A program made the position numbers and the translations under genes. A model generated the notes under the pieces. It saw only the letters and a program-made list of their open reading frames with translations. It searched no databases and was not told where the DNA came from. This document shows, one piece after another, positions 1 through 8,774 of a stretch of 48,600 bases of DNA. Numbering within the stretch: the stretch's first letter is position 1; every line of letters starts with the position of its first letter. Source of the DNA: Lysobacterales bacterium (GTDB lineage Bacteria > Pseudomonadota > Gammaproteobacteria > Xanthomonadales > Xanthomonadaceae); NCBI GenBank assembly GCA_020442465.1, contig JAGRJY010000110.1:1-48600 (forward strand). Direction: 5' to 3'.

Positions 1-2
1 CG

Positions 3-65
3 CTGGAAACCCTGGCCAGCGTAGGCGACACTGCGCTCGTCAGCGTGCCCGCCGTGGCGCACTGA
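3..65 (+). CDS. C-terminal end of an unknown protein (partial at the window edge)
   Basis: An open frame enters from the left edge and stops at the TGA at 63-65, giving a 20-residue tail rich in Ala and Val and ending in ...VPAVAH. No start or family can be seen. It would run tail-to-tail with the giant recombinase gene. It is too short to tell from chance reading through, so this is a weak call. Confidence 0.25.
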   Translation: METLASVGDTALVSVPAVAH

Positions 66-744
66 CCGAACACCGACGCCCTGCGTCGCGATGACCGCTT
101 GCTACACCACGGCTTGGGACACGATCGCGGCTGTTAAAGGACTGGCCGTCCTCAACGCGTACGGCAATCAACAGATTTGACATGGATTTTCCCTAGCAAG
201 AATGGTGGTAAGTGCCGGACTCCTGCGCGCGGTCGCGCGAGCGCTGGGAGGTCCAGGCGCGTTAGCTGAAGATCAAGGCGAGAGGGACATCGGGCGCAGC
301 TAGTGCGCAGGTGTGGCGTCTCGCGGCGCCGAGAAATGAGCGTGTCCGTCGATCAGACACGGCACATGGCAACGCTGGCCTGTGTCCCGCGACGGACGTC
401 AGAGCGTTGGCATGAGCGAAAATGATGGGCACCAAACCCCAGGCGCAACTTGCCTGTGGGTGCTACCGGTGAACCAACAGAAAACTGTTGGTAGTGATGA
501 GGTAGGTGTCTTCAGGACGCCTACCTCAGCGCGCACCAGTGTGCTGGCGCCAGAAACTTACGAGGGCCTCGCGTGAGACCAACGCCGCGGGACTTAACCC
601 GCGTTCCATATGCGAACCAATCCGAGGATCGCTTCGGCTCGCCAATCACCGCGGCGAGGACGGAGCCAGAGGCTGGGAAGGATCGAACCACATCAGCCTG
701 CGCCGCGCAAGTGGTCACAATTCATTTCGCGGCGCGGAGACTCA
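66..744. other. gene-free stretch with a series of hairpins
   Basis: No convincing gene is seen here; the short open frames lack family resemblance or a ribosome site. The stretch is unusually rich in inverted repeats. The arms are 365-376 with 403-414 (11 of 12 matching), 429-433 with 459-463 enclosing 440-444 with 452-456, 473-480 with 485-492 (perfect, AAAA loop), 499-510 with 516-527 (12 bp, one G-T pair, 5-nt loop), and 586-591 with 598-603. None is followed by a T-run, so they do not look like simple terminators. They could be a structured RNA, or folded DNA sites used by the neighbouring recombinase. Confidence 0.55.
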
Positions 745-3700
745 CTACGCCATTGACAGGAGAAGCTCGGATCCCAGCCCGGCGAGCGCCAGCCCGGCAA
801 TCTGTCGCCGGGTGCTGGTCTTGCGCTCCACCGCGACACCGGCCAACGACCAGCCATTGGGCACACGTATCGATTGGCTGTGGACTCGGCAGCCGCTGCT
901 TCGCGTGCCGGTGCTAATCTCTGCCAGAAACGCCAATTCGGAAGCTCCCAGCGAAGTGTCTGCGATCACCGCCAATTGATACGGATCGCTTGCCGTGTTG
1001 CCGATGGCGATCGGCAGCTCGTTGAGCAGGAAGATGAACTCTTGATCGCTGCGTACCGCAATCACTCCGGTCTTGGTGTCCAGGCCACGCAGGACGATCT
1101 TCCAGACCTTCTCCAACTGGGGGCGTTCGACTCGTCGAGCAAGGCATCCTGCCACCCATGTCTCGTCGAGCCTTGCGTAGGACAAGGGAGCGGATCGGGC
1201 AGGGCAATGCCGAGGAACGCCCGTCTTCGTCCCGGGCTCACCGCAACGCGCGAGACCCAGGTTCAAACCATGGACATTTGCCTCCATGACTTCGGCCAGT
1301 CGATCGTCAAGTCGCCGAGCCAAGGGTTCGGTGAGGCAAAGCGACCGGGCTAGGGGTCCCAAGTCGCCCCGTCTGGCTGATCTGGTCAGTGCTTGGCAGA
1401 ACTGTGCCGGGTCTACACTGAGACCAGTTGCTGAAGTGATTGGACCGCGCTGCACCTCTGACGCTGGAATCCGCTCGGGAACTGGCGGCAACGCCTGCTG
1501 GATCAGGTGCCGTACGGTCGAGCGACCGGCCGCACCACTGACGCCGGATCTGCATAGCCGTTGCCTCAGAGCGGCTGGCTTCACGTCCAGCACCAAGGCG
1601 AGAGCCGTAGTGGATAGTCGATCGGAGGCTGTCCGACAGGGCCAAGGCTCCACCAGTCCGGCGGTGTGCGTATAGGTGGTCCAGGGGGTGTGCATTGAGG
1701 CGTGGCCGCGTCGGGCGCGAAAGCTGGCCGCGTGGGCCGGGCCAAGAGGAAGCTCATTGCCAAGAGCACTGCGTATTCGATCTGCTTCCGGAAGCCACGG
1801 TCTGCCGATGCGGGTCGTCGCGTCTTCGATTGCGAGGAGCAGCTCATCGGTGGCGAACAGCATCAGCACCTCATTAGATACCGCCGTATGCCTCCACCAG
1901 TAGACACGCGCATCTGGACGCCCGGTGCTTCGTCTGAGCACAGCGCCGAGGCCGCGCATGAGCCGAGATGGCTCAAGGGACACGCTGCCGTCGACTGTCC
2001 GCGCAAACAGCGCCGCTCGTTTCGTTTCGGGTTGCGACATCAGGGACCCTGAGTCGCTCCGCCAAGCCTCCAGAATCTCCCAGCCGAGCGCTGGAAGGGA
2101 GTGTTCCAGATCGATCAGCCGATTGCTGTGGTAGGTCTTGATCGAACCCAGTCGGTTGCGGCGGACCATCAGAGCCCGTCGTCCTGCATTGCTGATCAGT
2201 TCCCGCGACTCCCGAAGCACTGTCTCGGTGGTCCGCGTCCCAGCGCCGAAGCCGAGGCACAGGACGGCGATCGCGGCCCGCTGTTCGCTTAAAGCAGCCT
2301 GGTTGGATGCAATGCGCTCGAGCTCGTCGCGGAGAATCTCCAAGCTTGCTCCCATCTCGTTGGGGCTGAGATAGCCGACGGTGGGGAGGCTGACGAAGCG
2401 GCAGGCCGTTCCCCCAACCGCAACCTTTGGGGCGAGGCGCTGCTCGACCAGAAATCCGTGGAAGTAGGCAAGGAATGCCGCCAGCTCTTCCTGATAGCCC
2501 GCAGGCGCCTCGGCAATGCAGGCCTCGTATATGTCTGCGAAGTCCTCCTCATCGAGGCTCGGCAGGTGGAGTTCGGGGTCTGTCTCAATCAGCGGTGTTC
2601 CTGCCCCGAGCACGTACTTGTAGAGAGTTGTAGGGGCGATTCTTGACGACCAGGGCGTGCCTGCTGTCAGGCGGTCGAGCGCGTAGCTTGTGAGCGCGCG
2701 CGCGAGCGATCCGTCCTCAGGCCATTCTGATAGCTGCTCTCTGAGCAGACGGCTGACCTCTTCGCGCCGCTGGGATTCCCTGACGGGGCCGGGCTGGACA
2801 GATTGTGTCGTCGCTGCCGGAACGGAACTTCGCCCATACAACGAACGCGGCACCGCTGCGTTGCGGTTCTTCAATGCACGAAGTGCGGATTTCAGCCAGG
2901 CGTAGCGGGACCGCCCCTCGTTCGGCCTGACGCTGCTGGCCTCTGTAGCGGCCTGGCGATCCATCGGCGAACCATTGGATGTGTCACTGCCCGGCGACAC
3001 CGTCCCGAAGAGTGCCTGTATTCGATCCGGTGCTGCATTCACCGACAAGATCTGTTCCGACCAGACCATCCGCAGCGGGGGTGGCGACTCGAATCGATGG
3101 GCGATCCTCGCCAAGGCGAACAGAAGCTCGAGGCCGGTCGTGGGCGCTGCCTTGGCCATCTCTGCTGGGAGCCAGGCCGAGATGGCTGCTTCGATGTCAG
3201 GCTTTTCGATGTCATCGACGCAGCGCATTGCTGAGATGCCAGTCAGCGCCACTGGCCCCATCAGGACCTCACTGGAGGGCTCCGGGTTCGGGTCGCCTGC
3301 ATAGCGAGTGAGGTGAATGGGTATGACGATTCCCTCGCCATTGGAACCGAGGGGGCTCGCATGTCGGAGGCTGCGCAGTATCCGCTCCATCCGTTCCCAG
3401 GAGGCGACTCCGTGCCACAGTACGAGTGCAAGCACGCAGATCATCGCCGAGCGGTTCAGCGGCGGCGTGATCGGAAACGCGCCACTGTTAAGTTGTGAGA
3501 CAAAATGCGCTCGCAGGCGCTCGATCGTCAGGTGACCCTGGACGAAGCTCGGGTGATGGATGCTCGGTACCGGAGGCACGGCGAAGAATCTGGGAATCCG
3601 TTTGATCCTCCAGCCATTGGTTTTTCGCTGGTCCATGAGCATCGATCCGAGTGCCTTGATGCGTAGCTCGGCCATGGCTGCGCTGTCGGCGCCGGCGGAG

Positions 3701-6360
3701 ACGGCCTCCCGCAGCTCGGTAATGGCCCGAGAGTTCAACTCATGCGGCTGGCTGGGGTCGCTGACCAAGGCCGGCTGGATCTGCCTGACGGTTTCGAGCA
3801 CGTCTTGCTTGATGGCGCTGCTCTGCTCTCTCCAGAGACGATCCACTTCCTCGCGGGCGACGCGGAAGCGCTGGTGAACTGATCGCTCATAGGCAGCTAC
3901 AACACCTCGCGTGGACGCTTCTGCCGGTGGTGCATGGCCCAAGAACGTCTGGCATGGATCGCTGCCGCCCAGCAACGGCTTCCACCCATCCTCACGCAAT
4001 ATGCGGTCCACCGCGTCCCGGGTGACCGAAAGGTAGTCGCTCGGGAGCATGAAGCTTTCCGCTCCGAAAGGCTGGATGCCCTGCTCGATATGCCCAAGCA
4101 GGGCTTGGGTGTAGGGGACTGGGCAATCAACCTCACGGAGCCGAGTGGCGATGCGGTGGCGCAGAAAGTTGGCAGGAAGGGGCCACGCCGTCGGCAAGCG
4201 GGACAGTGCCTGTTGCGGGGTGAGGGGCTGGGCACGTCCAGTTTGGTCGAACACATAAAGGAGAGGGCCTTCTCCAGTCAGCGCCTTCTTGGCTGCAAGC
4301 CTGGCAGCCGCACTCACCTCTTTCGACGCGATCATCCGAGCGAGGTTCTCGCCGTAGGCGCCAAAGGAGCGCATCACGATGTCGCAAAGCGGTACAAGTC
4401 GGCCTTCGTGGGCGGAGTCCGTTTCCTTGTCGGAGATCACCGCATAGCCGGAGATCCAGTTGATGTGAGTCGAACGGATCTCGCCAAGCCTGAACGTCGG
4501 ACGAAAGCCGGTGCCCGCCATGAAGATGGTGGCCATGCCACGGACCAGATCGTCATGGAGGCTCATGAGGCGGCGTCCCGCAAGACGATCGGAACGCGGT
4601 CTGTTGATCAGTCCGGTGCAGACCGAAGCAATTGCCTCGTCGAGGGTCCGATCTGAAAGGTGCAGCCTGCTGCCAACGAGGGCGACAGGAGCGGTGTCCT
4701 GCTCGGCGGGAGTCAAACCATGGCGGATGATCGCCTGATCGTAGATGCTCTGCAGCCGTGTCGTAGTTGCGGTGTAGTAGGACAAGCCGACCGGAGGGGT
4801 TCCGAGGGACTGCCCGCAGATCATCTGAGAGGCGGCGACATCGCCGCATTGGGAGAGCACCTCCAGCTGATGTGCCCGGCACATCCTCGCGGCCGTAGTT
4901 CGAGGTTCTGCCTCACGATCCGCCTCGAACATTTCATCAAGCAGTCGCTCTAGTTCAGCAAGATCGCTGCTGAATAGGTAGCCATCCGGTGAGGGCGAAA
5001 GCTGTCGAAGTGCCGCTGTCACCTCCCTGGAGAGGTAGATGGCCACCGAGTCTCCAACGGACTCGAGGTAAAGCGCTTGCTGCGACGAGGGGGTGAATCG
5101 CTCTTCACGTGCCACCAGCGGCAGCCTGAGAAGGCCGCGCTGGGGATCAATCGAGTCCTGGGCCTGATGAGAATCGCTCGACCGCTTGATTGGGAGCGCA
5201 TGGCAGCGGCGACGTGGAAGCCCGGTCGATCCGGACAACAAGGCGAGGACCAGCGCCTCGAATCGCTTTGGGTGGGCTTCCTGATCTGTTGCCTCCAGGC
5301 GTTGTCGGAGGCGTTCCAGCGTCGCCCGCATCTCTCCGACTGACAGAGCGTCCCACTGCGTTCTGGCCCAGAAGCCTTGCCGGACGTCAGAGAGTATCCG
5401 CCTCGCGGTTCTGAAGCGCTCCACCTTTCGCATCGAAGGCGGGCAGTCCAAGGCCACGGCCGCGGCAATAGATGCGCGATCCTCCGGGTCTTCGGCCGCC
5501 ATGGCCAACTCCATCCGCTGCTCCTCGGACATGGGGAGGAGGGGGCCGTAGAGCAGGGCGGCGGGGGTGGCGTCGTCCTGGAGTGGCGAATAGGAGAGAG
5601 CGCCAAGCCTCTCCCGCGGCTCGCTCCTTCTATCGGATCGAGGGCCCTTGTCGCCCGATTTGGTGGGTGCCGGCCTAGCGGACGGCGGTACCGCGCCGGT
5701 GTGGTCAGTCCCATCGAAGAGCAGGTGGGAAGACTTGACGAGAGTCTCAACCGCTTTGGAGATCTCCTTCAGTCGCGGCGCGAGAGGGTTTTCCTGGGTG
5801 CTTGCTCGCTCATGATTGGCTGCGCGCAGCACTAGGCTTGGCGTGAAGGTTGCCGGCAGCGAGGCAAGAAAGCGCGCCCGTGCCAGCTCGTGGTCGATGT
5901 GGACATCGGCGCTTGCCATGCGCACGAATCGTGTGACCTCATCGATAGTTCGGAGGCTGCAGGCAGACTGGTTTCTGGCTCGGATCAGAAGCAGGCCCAA
6001 CAGCAGTCCCTTCAGACACGCATATCCAGCAGCGGTGGCTGGGGTGGAGCGTTGCGCGAACGACCGATAGGCAGATGGCCCTTGTCCGTGGAGGTTGTCC
6101 TGGGTCCACTGCGCCGGGATGCCGCTGGGCGTGTCGGGTAGCGTCTGTCTGAGTTCGGCGATCAACGCAGCAAGGGGATGTCCCCGAAAGATCACTTCCC
6201 GGCCATGGCTAAGTGCCCGCTGTGCGCTGTCGACCCCCGAGACGAAGTCTGCGAATCCGAGCGGCTGCTGGGGTGGGTCACAGAGCTCGACGAAACCGCG
6301 AGCTGCCGCCGACAGCGCTACCGTTTTCAGCCAAGCAGGAAGCGGACGAGAAGCCCCCAT
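745..6360 (-). CDS. giant multi-module tyrosine-recombinase-like protein
   Basis: An unbroken frame of about 1,871 aa, four to five times the length of a usual tyrosine recombinase. Numbering from the ATG at 6360, the C-terminal module has the family signature: R1376 in GTRTTE, K1408 in a hairpin, R1490 in YWWRH (Tyr replaces the first His), GH at 1552-1553 and Tyr1563 in TTYTH. A middle module repeats the layout: R620 in GTGFRP, NFLRHR at 731-736 (Asn for His), GH at 756-757 and Tyr776. A third, decayed module may lie at about 378-530, with STGLPRRR, ARMCRAHQ and SYYTA. About 300 residues follow the last module, including a helix-turn-helix-like stretch. A GTG at 6426 would add 22 residues, but neither start has a strong ribosome site. 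Next to a tRNA remnant it is probably the integrase of the element. Which modules are active cannot be told from sequence. Confidence 0.8.
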   Translation of the reverse strand: MGASRPLPAWLKTVALSAAARGFVELCDPPQQPLGFADFVSGVDSAQRALSHGREVIFRGHPLAALIAELRQTLPDTPSGIPAQWTQDNLHGQGPSAYRSFAQRSTPATAAGYACLKGLLLGLLLIRARNQSACSLRTIDEVTRFVRMASADVHIDHELARARFLASLPATFTPSLVLRAANHERASTQENPLAPRLKEISKAVETLVKSSHLLFDGTDHTGAVPPSARPAPTKSGDKGPRSDRRSEPRERLGALSYSPLQDDATPAALLYGPLLPMSEEQRMELAMAAEDPEDRASIAAAVALDCPPSMRKVERFRTARRILSDVRQGFWARTQWDALSVGEMRATLERLRQRLEATDQEAHPKRFEALVLALLSGSTGLPRRRCHALPIKRSSDSHQAQDSIDPQRGLLRLPLVAREERFTPSSQQALYLESVGDSVAIYLSREVTAALRQLSPSPDGYLFSSDLAELERLLDEMFEADREAEPRTTAARMCRAHQLEVLSQCGDVAASQMICGQSLGTPPVGLSYYTATTTRLQSIYDQAIIRHGLTPAEQDTAPVALVGSRLHLSDRTLDEAIASVCTGLINRPRSDRLAGRRLMSLHDDLVRGMATIFMAGTGFRPTFRLGEIRSTHINWISGYAVISDKETDSAHEGRLVPLCDIVMRSFGAYGENLARMIASKEVSAAARLAAKKALTGEGPLLYVFDQTGRAQPLTPQQALSRLPTAWPLPANFLRHRIATRLREVDCPVPYTQALLGHIEQGIQPFGAESFMLPSDYLSVTRDAVDRILREDGWKPLLGGSDPCQTFLGHAPPAEASTRGVVAAYERSVHQRFRVAREEVDRLWREQSSAIKQDVLETVRQIQPALVSDPSQPHELNSRAITELREAVSAGADSAAMAELRIKALGSMLMDQRKTNGWRIKRIPRFFAVPPVPSIHHPSFVQGHLTIERLRAHFVSQLNSGAFPITPPLNRSAMICVLALVLWHGVASWERMERILRSLRHASPLGSNGEGIVIPIHLTRYAGDPNPEPSSEVLMGPVALTGISAMRCVDDIEKPDIEAAISAWLPAEMAKAAPTTGLELLFALARIAHRFESPPPLRMVWSEQILSVNAAPDRIQALFGTVSPGSDTSNGSPMDRQAATEASSVRPNEGRSRYAWLKSALRALKNRNAAVPRSLYGRSSVPAATTQSVQPGPVRESQRREEVSRLLREQLSEWPEDGSLARALTSYALDRLTAGTPWSSRIAPTTLYKYVLGAGTPLIETDPELHLPSLDEEDFADIYEACIAEAPAGYQEELAAFLAYFHGFLVEQRLAPKVAVGGTACRFVSLPTVGYLSPNEMGASLEILRDELERIASNQAALSEQRAAIAVLCLGFGAGTRTTETVLRESRELISNAGRRALMVRRNRLGSIKTYHSNRLIDLEHSLPALGWEILEAWRSDSGSLMSQPETKRAALFARTVDGSVSLEPSRLMRGLGAVLRRSTGRPDARVYWWRHTAVSNEVLMLFATDELLLAIEDATTRIGRPWLPEADRIRSALGNELPLGPAHAASFRARRGHASMHTPWTTYTHTAGLVEPWPCRTASDRLSTTALALVLDVKPAALRQRLCRSGVSGAAGRSTVRHLIQQALPPVPERIPASEVQRGPITSATGLSVDPAQFCQALTRSARRGDLGPLARSLCLTEPLARRLDDRLAEVMEANVHGLNLGLARCGEPGTKTGVPRHCPARSAPLSYARLDETWVAGCLARRVERPQLEKVWKIVLRGLDTKTGVIAVRSDQEFIFLLNELPIAIGNTASDPYQLAVIADTSLGASELAFLAEISTGTRSSGCRVHSQSIRVPNGWSLAGVAVERKTSTRRQIAGLALAGLGSELLLSMA

Positions 6361-6455
6361 TACGATCCGTTGCCGAGGCTGCGGGTGACGCTGGATCCTC
6401 GCACTGCAGACTCTCTCCGGCGTCACTTGGGGGTCGGAAAGATGGTAGCAGACCT

Positions 6456-6521
6456 GTGACAGTTCGAGGTGATTTCAGTGCCGTACGTGGTGACAGCCAG
6501 TCTGAAATGTCACTAACGTAC
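6456..6521. promoter_or_regulatory. repeat cluster upstream of the giant recombinase gene
   Basis: GTGACAG occurs twice in direct orientation, 34 bp apart (6456-6462 and 6490-6496). Two nested inverted repeats overlap them: a GTACGT-GGTGAC-type arm at 6483-6494 faces 6509-6521 with one gap, and ATTTCAG at 6472-6478 faces CTGAAAT at 6502-6508. AGTGTC recurs at 6540-6545 and 6571-6576. The DNA from about 6500 to 6620 is clearly richer in A and T than its surroundings. The layout fits arm- or core-type binding sites for the recombinase, or an operator over its promoter. The role is inference. Confidence 0.5.
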
Positions 6522-6618
6522 CCCATGAAAATGGCCCTAAGTGTCTGACGAAGAATAACTAATAGTATTTAGTGTCAGTATATGTAAGAAAAGATAGTCA
6601 AAGTAAGGCCAGCTGTAA

Positions 6619-6662
6619 CAGGCTACGAACTTGGTGGAGTTCGAATCTCTCCGGGCGCGCCA
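6619..6662 (+). other. tRNA-Arg(ACG) 3' remnant, putative attachment site
   Basis: The stretch reads as the anticodon arm (loop CTACGAA, so anticodon ACG, with a four-pair stem), then a T-loop TTCGAAT, then the acceptor 3' strand CGGGCGC, discriminator G and CCA. The five-base variable loop between the arms is missing, the T stem has a mismatch and a wobble, and the 5' half of the tRNA is absent. It cannot be a working tRNA. It matches the part of a tRNA gene usually duplicated when an integrase uses the anticodon-to-3'-end segment as attachment site. The decay suggests an old insertion. Confidence 0.7.
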
Positions 6663-6678
6663 TATTGCAAAGACAAGA

Positions 6679-6710
6679 GGGTCGGCGAATCGCATTCGCC
6701 GGCCCTTTTT
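6679..6710 (+). terminator. terminator behind the tRNA-Arg remnant
   Basis: A 12-bp stem (6679-6690 with 6694-6705, one G-T pair) with a 3-nt loop is followed by five Ts at 6706-6710. It lies 17 bases after the CCA of the tRNA remnant, as expected for the original tRNA transcript. It can also serve the leftward oxidase gene in reverse. Confidence 0.85.
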
Positions 6711-6864
6711 CTTGGTCCGTGCGGCGGCACGCGTCCCGTCCGGTTTGTCACGGAACCGAGTTTTCGTCAGCCGCGTACTGTGGGGCCTGCGTGGAGCATG
6801 CGATCCGGAGCAGCCCTCATGGGGCTTTGGCCTGGAATGGCGTGGGCGCTCGAGACGCCGACGG

Positions 6865-7974
6865 TCAGCGCCAACCGAATCGGGCCAGATCGAACGACAG
6901 CGGTTGGTCGCACACCCATTGCGCCATCAGTTCGCCGATGACCGGTGCGAATTTGAATCCGTGTCCCGAGCAGGCGCTGACGACCCACACGCCCGGATGC
7001 TCGGGAGCAGGCGCGAGCAGGAAGTGTCCGTCGGCCGTATTGGTGTACAGGCACACGGTGCTGCGGAGATACGCGCCGACCGCGTCCGGCAGGTAGCGTG
7101 CCGCCCATTGATGCATGGCGTCGATCTCGGCTTGGTGTACCGTGCGGTCGACCGTATCCGCTGAACATGCCAGTCCACCGTGGTGGCGGGCCAGCTTGAT
7201 GCCCGCGCCCAGGTCCGGGAAGCCATACGGGTAGCCGCCGTCGACTGCCTGCCACAAGTGCACGGGGCCGCCGCGCGCTTCCCGCGGCGAAGCCGGCGCA
7301 AACCAGTGCAGGACCTGACGCTCGACGCCGAGTCGCCCGGCAAGGCTGGGAAGCAACCCGCTCGCCCAGGCGCCCGCGCACAGCACGACCCTGCGGCAAC
7401 GAACCGTCTGGCCGTCAATCTGCAGCTGCGGATTCTCGCCGTCGAGACTCAGGTGCTGGACCGTGCTGCGAAGCCGGAGCTCGGCGCCGGCGTGCCGCGC
7501 CGCGGCGAGCATCGCATCAAGACAGGCCTCGGCACGCAGCACCCCCGCCCGCGGCTCGAACACGCCGATCATGTCGGCGTCCGGACGCAGGGCTGGAAAC
7601 CGGGCACGCACGGCAGCGGCGTCGAGCACTTCGTGCTGCAGTCCATGCGTTCGCGCACTGTGCAGGCCACCGGCAACGAGATCGCTGTCGGGTCGTCCGA
7701 GCATCACGCCGCCGGTGCGAAGATACAGCGACGCGCCTGCGCCCTGTTCCAGTTCCGACCAGAGCGTGTAGGCACGCTGCACCAGCGGCACGTAACATGG
7801 GTCTTCGAAGTAGGCCTCGCGAATGATTCGCGACTCGCCGTGCGAGGAGCCGAATCCGTGCGGGATGTCGAAGCGGTCGACGGCGAGCACCCTTCGGCCG
7901 CGCACGGCCAGCTGATGGGCCACCGCGCCGCCCATGATGCCCAGGCCCACCACGACACAGTCATAGCCGTGCAT
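6865..7974 (-). CDS. FAD-dependent oxidase, MSOX/N-methyltryptophan oxidase family
   Basis: 369 aa. The N-terminus has the dinucleotide-binding GLGIMGG motif near residues 10-16 for FAD, followed by an HGSSHGESRIIR-like stretch (GSSHGESR is visible) typical of monomeric sarcosine oxidase and SolA. Near the C-terminus, VCLYTNT keeps the cysteine that carries covalent FAD in this family, and SGHGFKF is the conserved flavin/substrate segment. Family members oxidise N-methyl or secondary amines of amino acids, giving an aldehyde or imine and hydrogen peroxide. It is the last gene of a leftward operon, 68 bp behind the sulfotransferase gene. The exact substrate cannot be read from the sequence. 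Confidence 0.85.
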   Translation of the reverse strand: MHGYDCVVVGLGIMGGAVAHQLAVRGRRVLAVDRFDIPHGFGSSHGESRIIREAYFEDPCYVPLVQRAYTLWSELEQGAGASLYLRTGGVMLGRPDSDLVAGGLHSARTHGLQHEVLDAAAVRARFPALRPDADMIGVFEPRAGVLRAEACLDAMLAAARHAGAELRLRSTVQHLSLDGENPQLQIDGQTVRCRRVVLCAGAWASGLLPSLAGRLGVERQVLHWFAPASPREARGGPVHLWQAVDGGYPYGFPDLGAGIKLARHHGGLACSADTVDRTVHQAEIDAMHQWAARYLPDAVGAYLRSTVCLYTNTADGHFLLAPAPEHPGVWVVSACSGHGFKFAPVIGELMAQWVCDQPLSFDLARFGWR

Positions 7975-8042
7975 GCTTGCGTCTCATCGCAGCGGTGTCG
8001 GCGTGCTGGGCCTGAGAAACCTTGCTGAGCACGGGGTTCCCG

Positions 8043-8774
8043 CTAGGTGTGCAGGCTGGCGGCGCGCATGCGCTCGTAGGCCGGCATGCATCGCGCCGCC
8101 ACCGACTCCGCGTGCGCGTCGAGTTCAGGCGGGTGCTCACGCGCCGGCTCGAATCCGGTCGATGCCCATACCGACGCGTACCAGTGCGGCGCCCAGACAC
8201 CGTCGGTGTCGCGCGGACCCTGCGGCCAGCGCAGCATGCGCGGGTCGAAGTCGAGGCCGAGGCGCTCGCACAGTTGACGCAGGTGGGCTTCGGGTGCGGC
8301 AAGAAATGCCCCCGAGTCGATCACGATCGGGTCGTCTCCCGTGCGTGCGCGGAGATGCTCGAACAGCGCTTCCTGCTGCGGTACGCCGATGTCCTCGGGC
8401 GTGACGGTTTCGCGCGCTCGCAGGTACGACGCGACGACCTGGCGTGGATCGCGGACAAGCAGGATGTTGTCCAGCGCATCGATCCAGTCGATAGCCATGC
8501 CAGGCAGCAAATGGTGGCACATGTGCTTCTGATACCAGAGCGGCTTGCCGCCGGGCACCGGGCCGAGCAGGGTGGAAACGACCGTTCGCCAGTCGGTCTC
8601 GCCGGCTGCGATGACTTCGTCCCGCCCGGGATGGTCCGCACCCGTTGCCGCGAGATAGTGCGCGTACAGCGGTTCGTCGATCACGGTGCAATCCGGCCGG
8701 TTCTCCCATGCCCGCATCATCGCGGTGGAGATATTGCGCGGCCCCGACCACATCGCGATGCGGCGTGTGGTCAT
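8043..8774 (-). CDS. sulfotransferase-family protein
   Basis: 243 aa, cytosolic. The N-terminus has the P-loop-like 5'-phosphosulfate segment MWSGPRNISTAM, and LLVRDPRQVVASYL matches the 3'-phosphate-binding RDP motif of PAPS-dependent sulfotransferases. DEPLYAHYL lies between them. Its ATG overlaps the aminotransferase stop in an ATGA arrangement (8771-8774), so the two are translationally coupled. Proteins of this type often sit beside class IV aminotransferases, and the sulfate acceptor is usually unknown. A diverged member that only binds nucleotide is possible. Confidence 0.8.
   Translation of the reverse strand: MTTRRIAMWSGPRNISTAMMRAWENRPDCTVIDEPLYAHYLAATGADHPGRDEVIAAGETDWRTVVSTLLGPVPGGKPLWYQKHMCHHLLPGMAIDWIDALDNILLVRDPRQVVASYLRARETVTPEDIGVPQQEALFEHLRARTGDDPIVIDSGAFLAAPEAHLRQLCERLGLDFDPRMLRWPQGPRDTDGVWAPHWYASVWASTGFEPAREHPPELDAHAESVAARCMPAYERMRAASLHT

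Larger units (their letters stand above)
1..6662. mobile_element. one end of a putative tRNA-Arg-integrated element
   Basis: Three things point to an integrated element ending at about 6662. A giant tyrosine-recombinase-like gene occupies 745-6360. A 3' fragment of a tRNA-Arg gene sits at 6619-6662, and an intact terminator follows at 6679-6710. Tyrosine-recombinase islands commonly insert at the 3' half of tRNA genes, leaving an intact tRNA at one end and a 3' duplicate at the other. The fragment here would be the duplicate, so the element should extend left beyond base 1. Genes right of 6865 are ordinary chromosomal genes. The left boundary and the intact tRNA are not in the window, so the extent is inference. 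Confidence 0.5.

Noticed and set aside
365..603. a retron-type msr-msd RNA
   Set aside because: The hairpins would allow it, but no reverse transcriptase gene is in the window, so there is nothing to support it.
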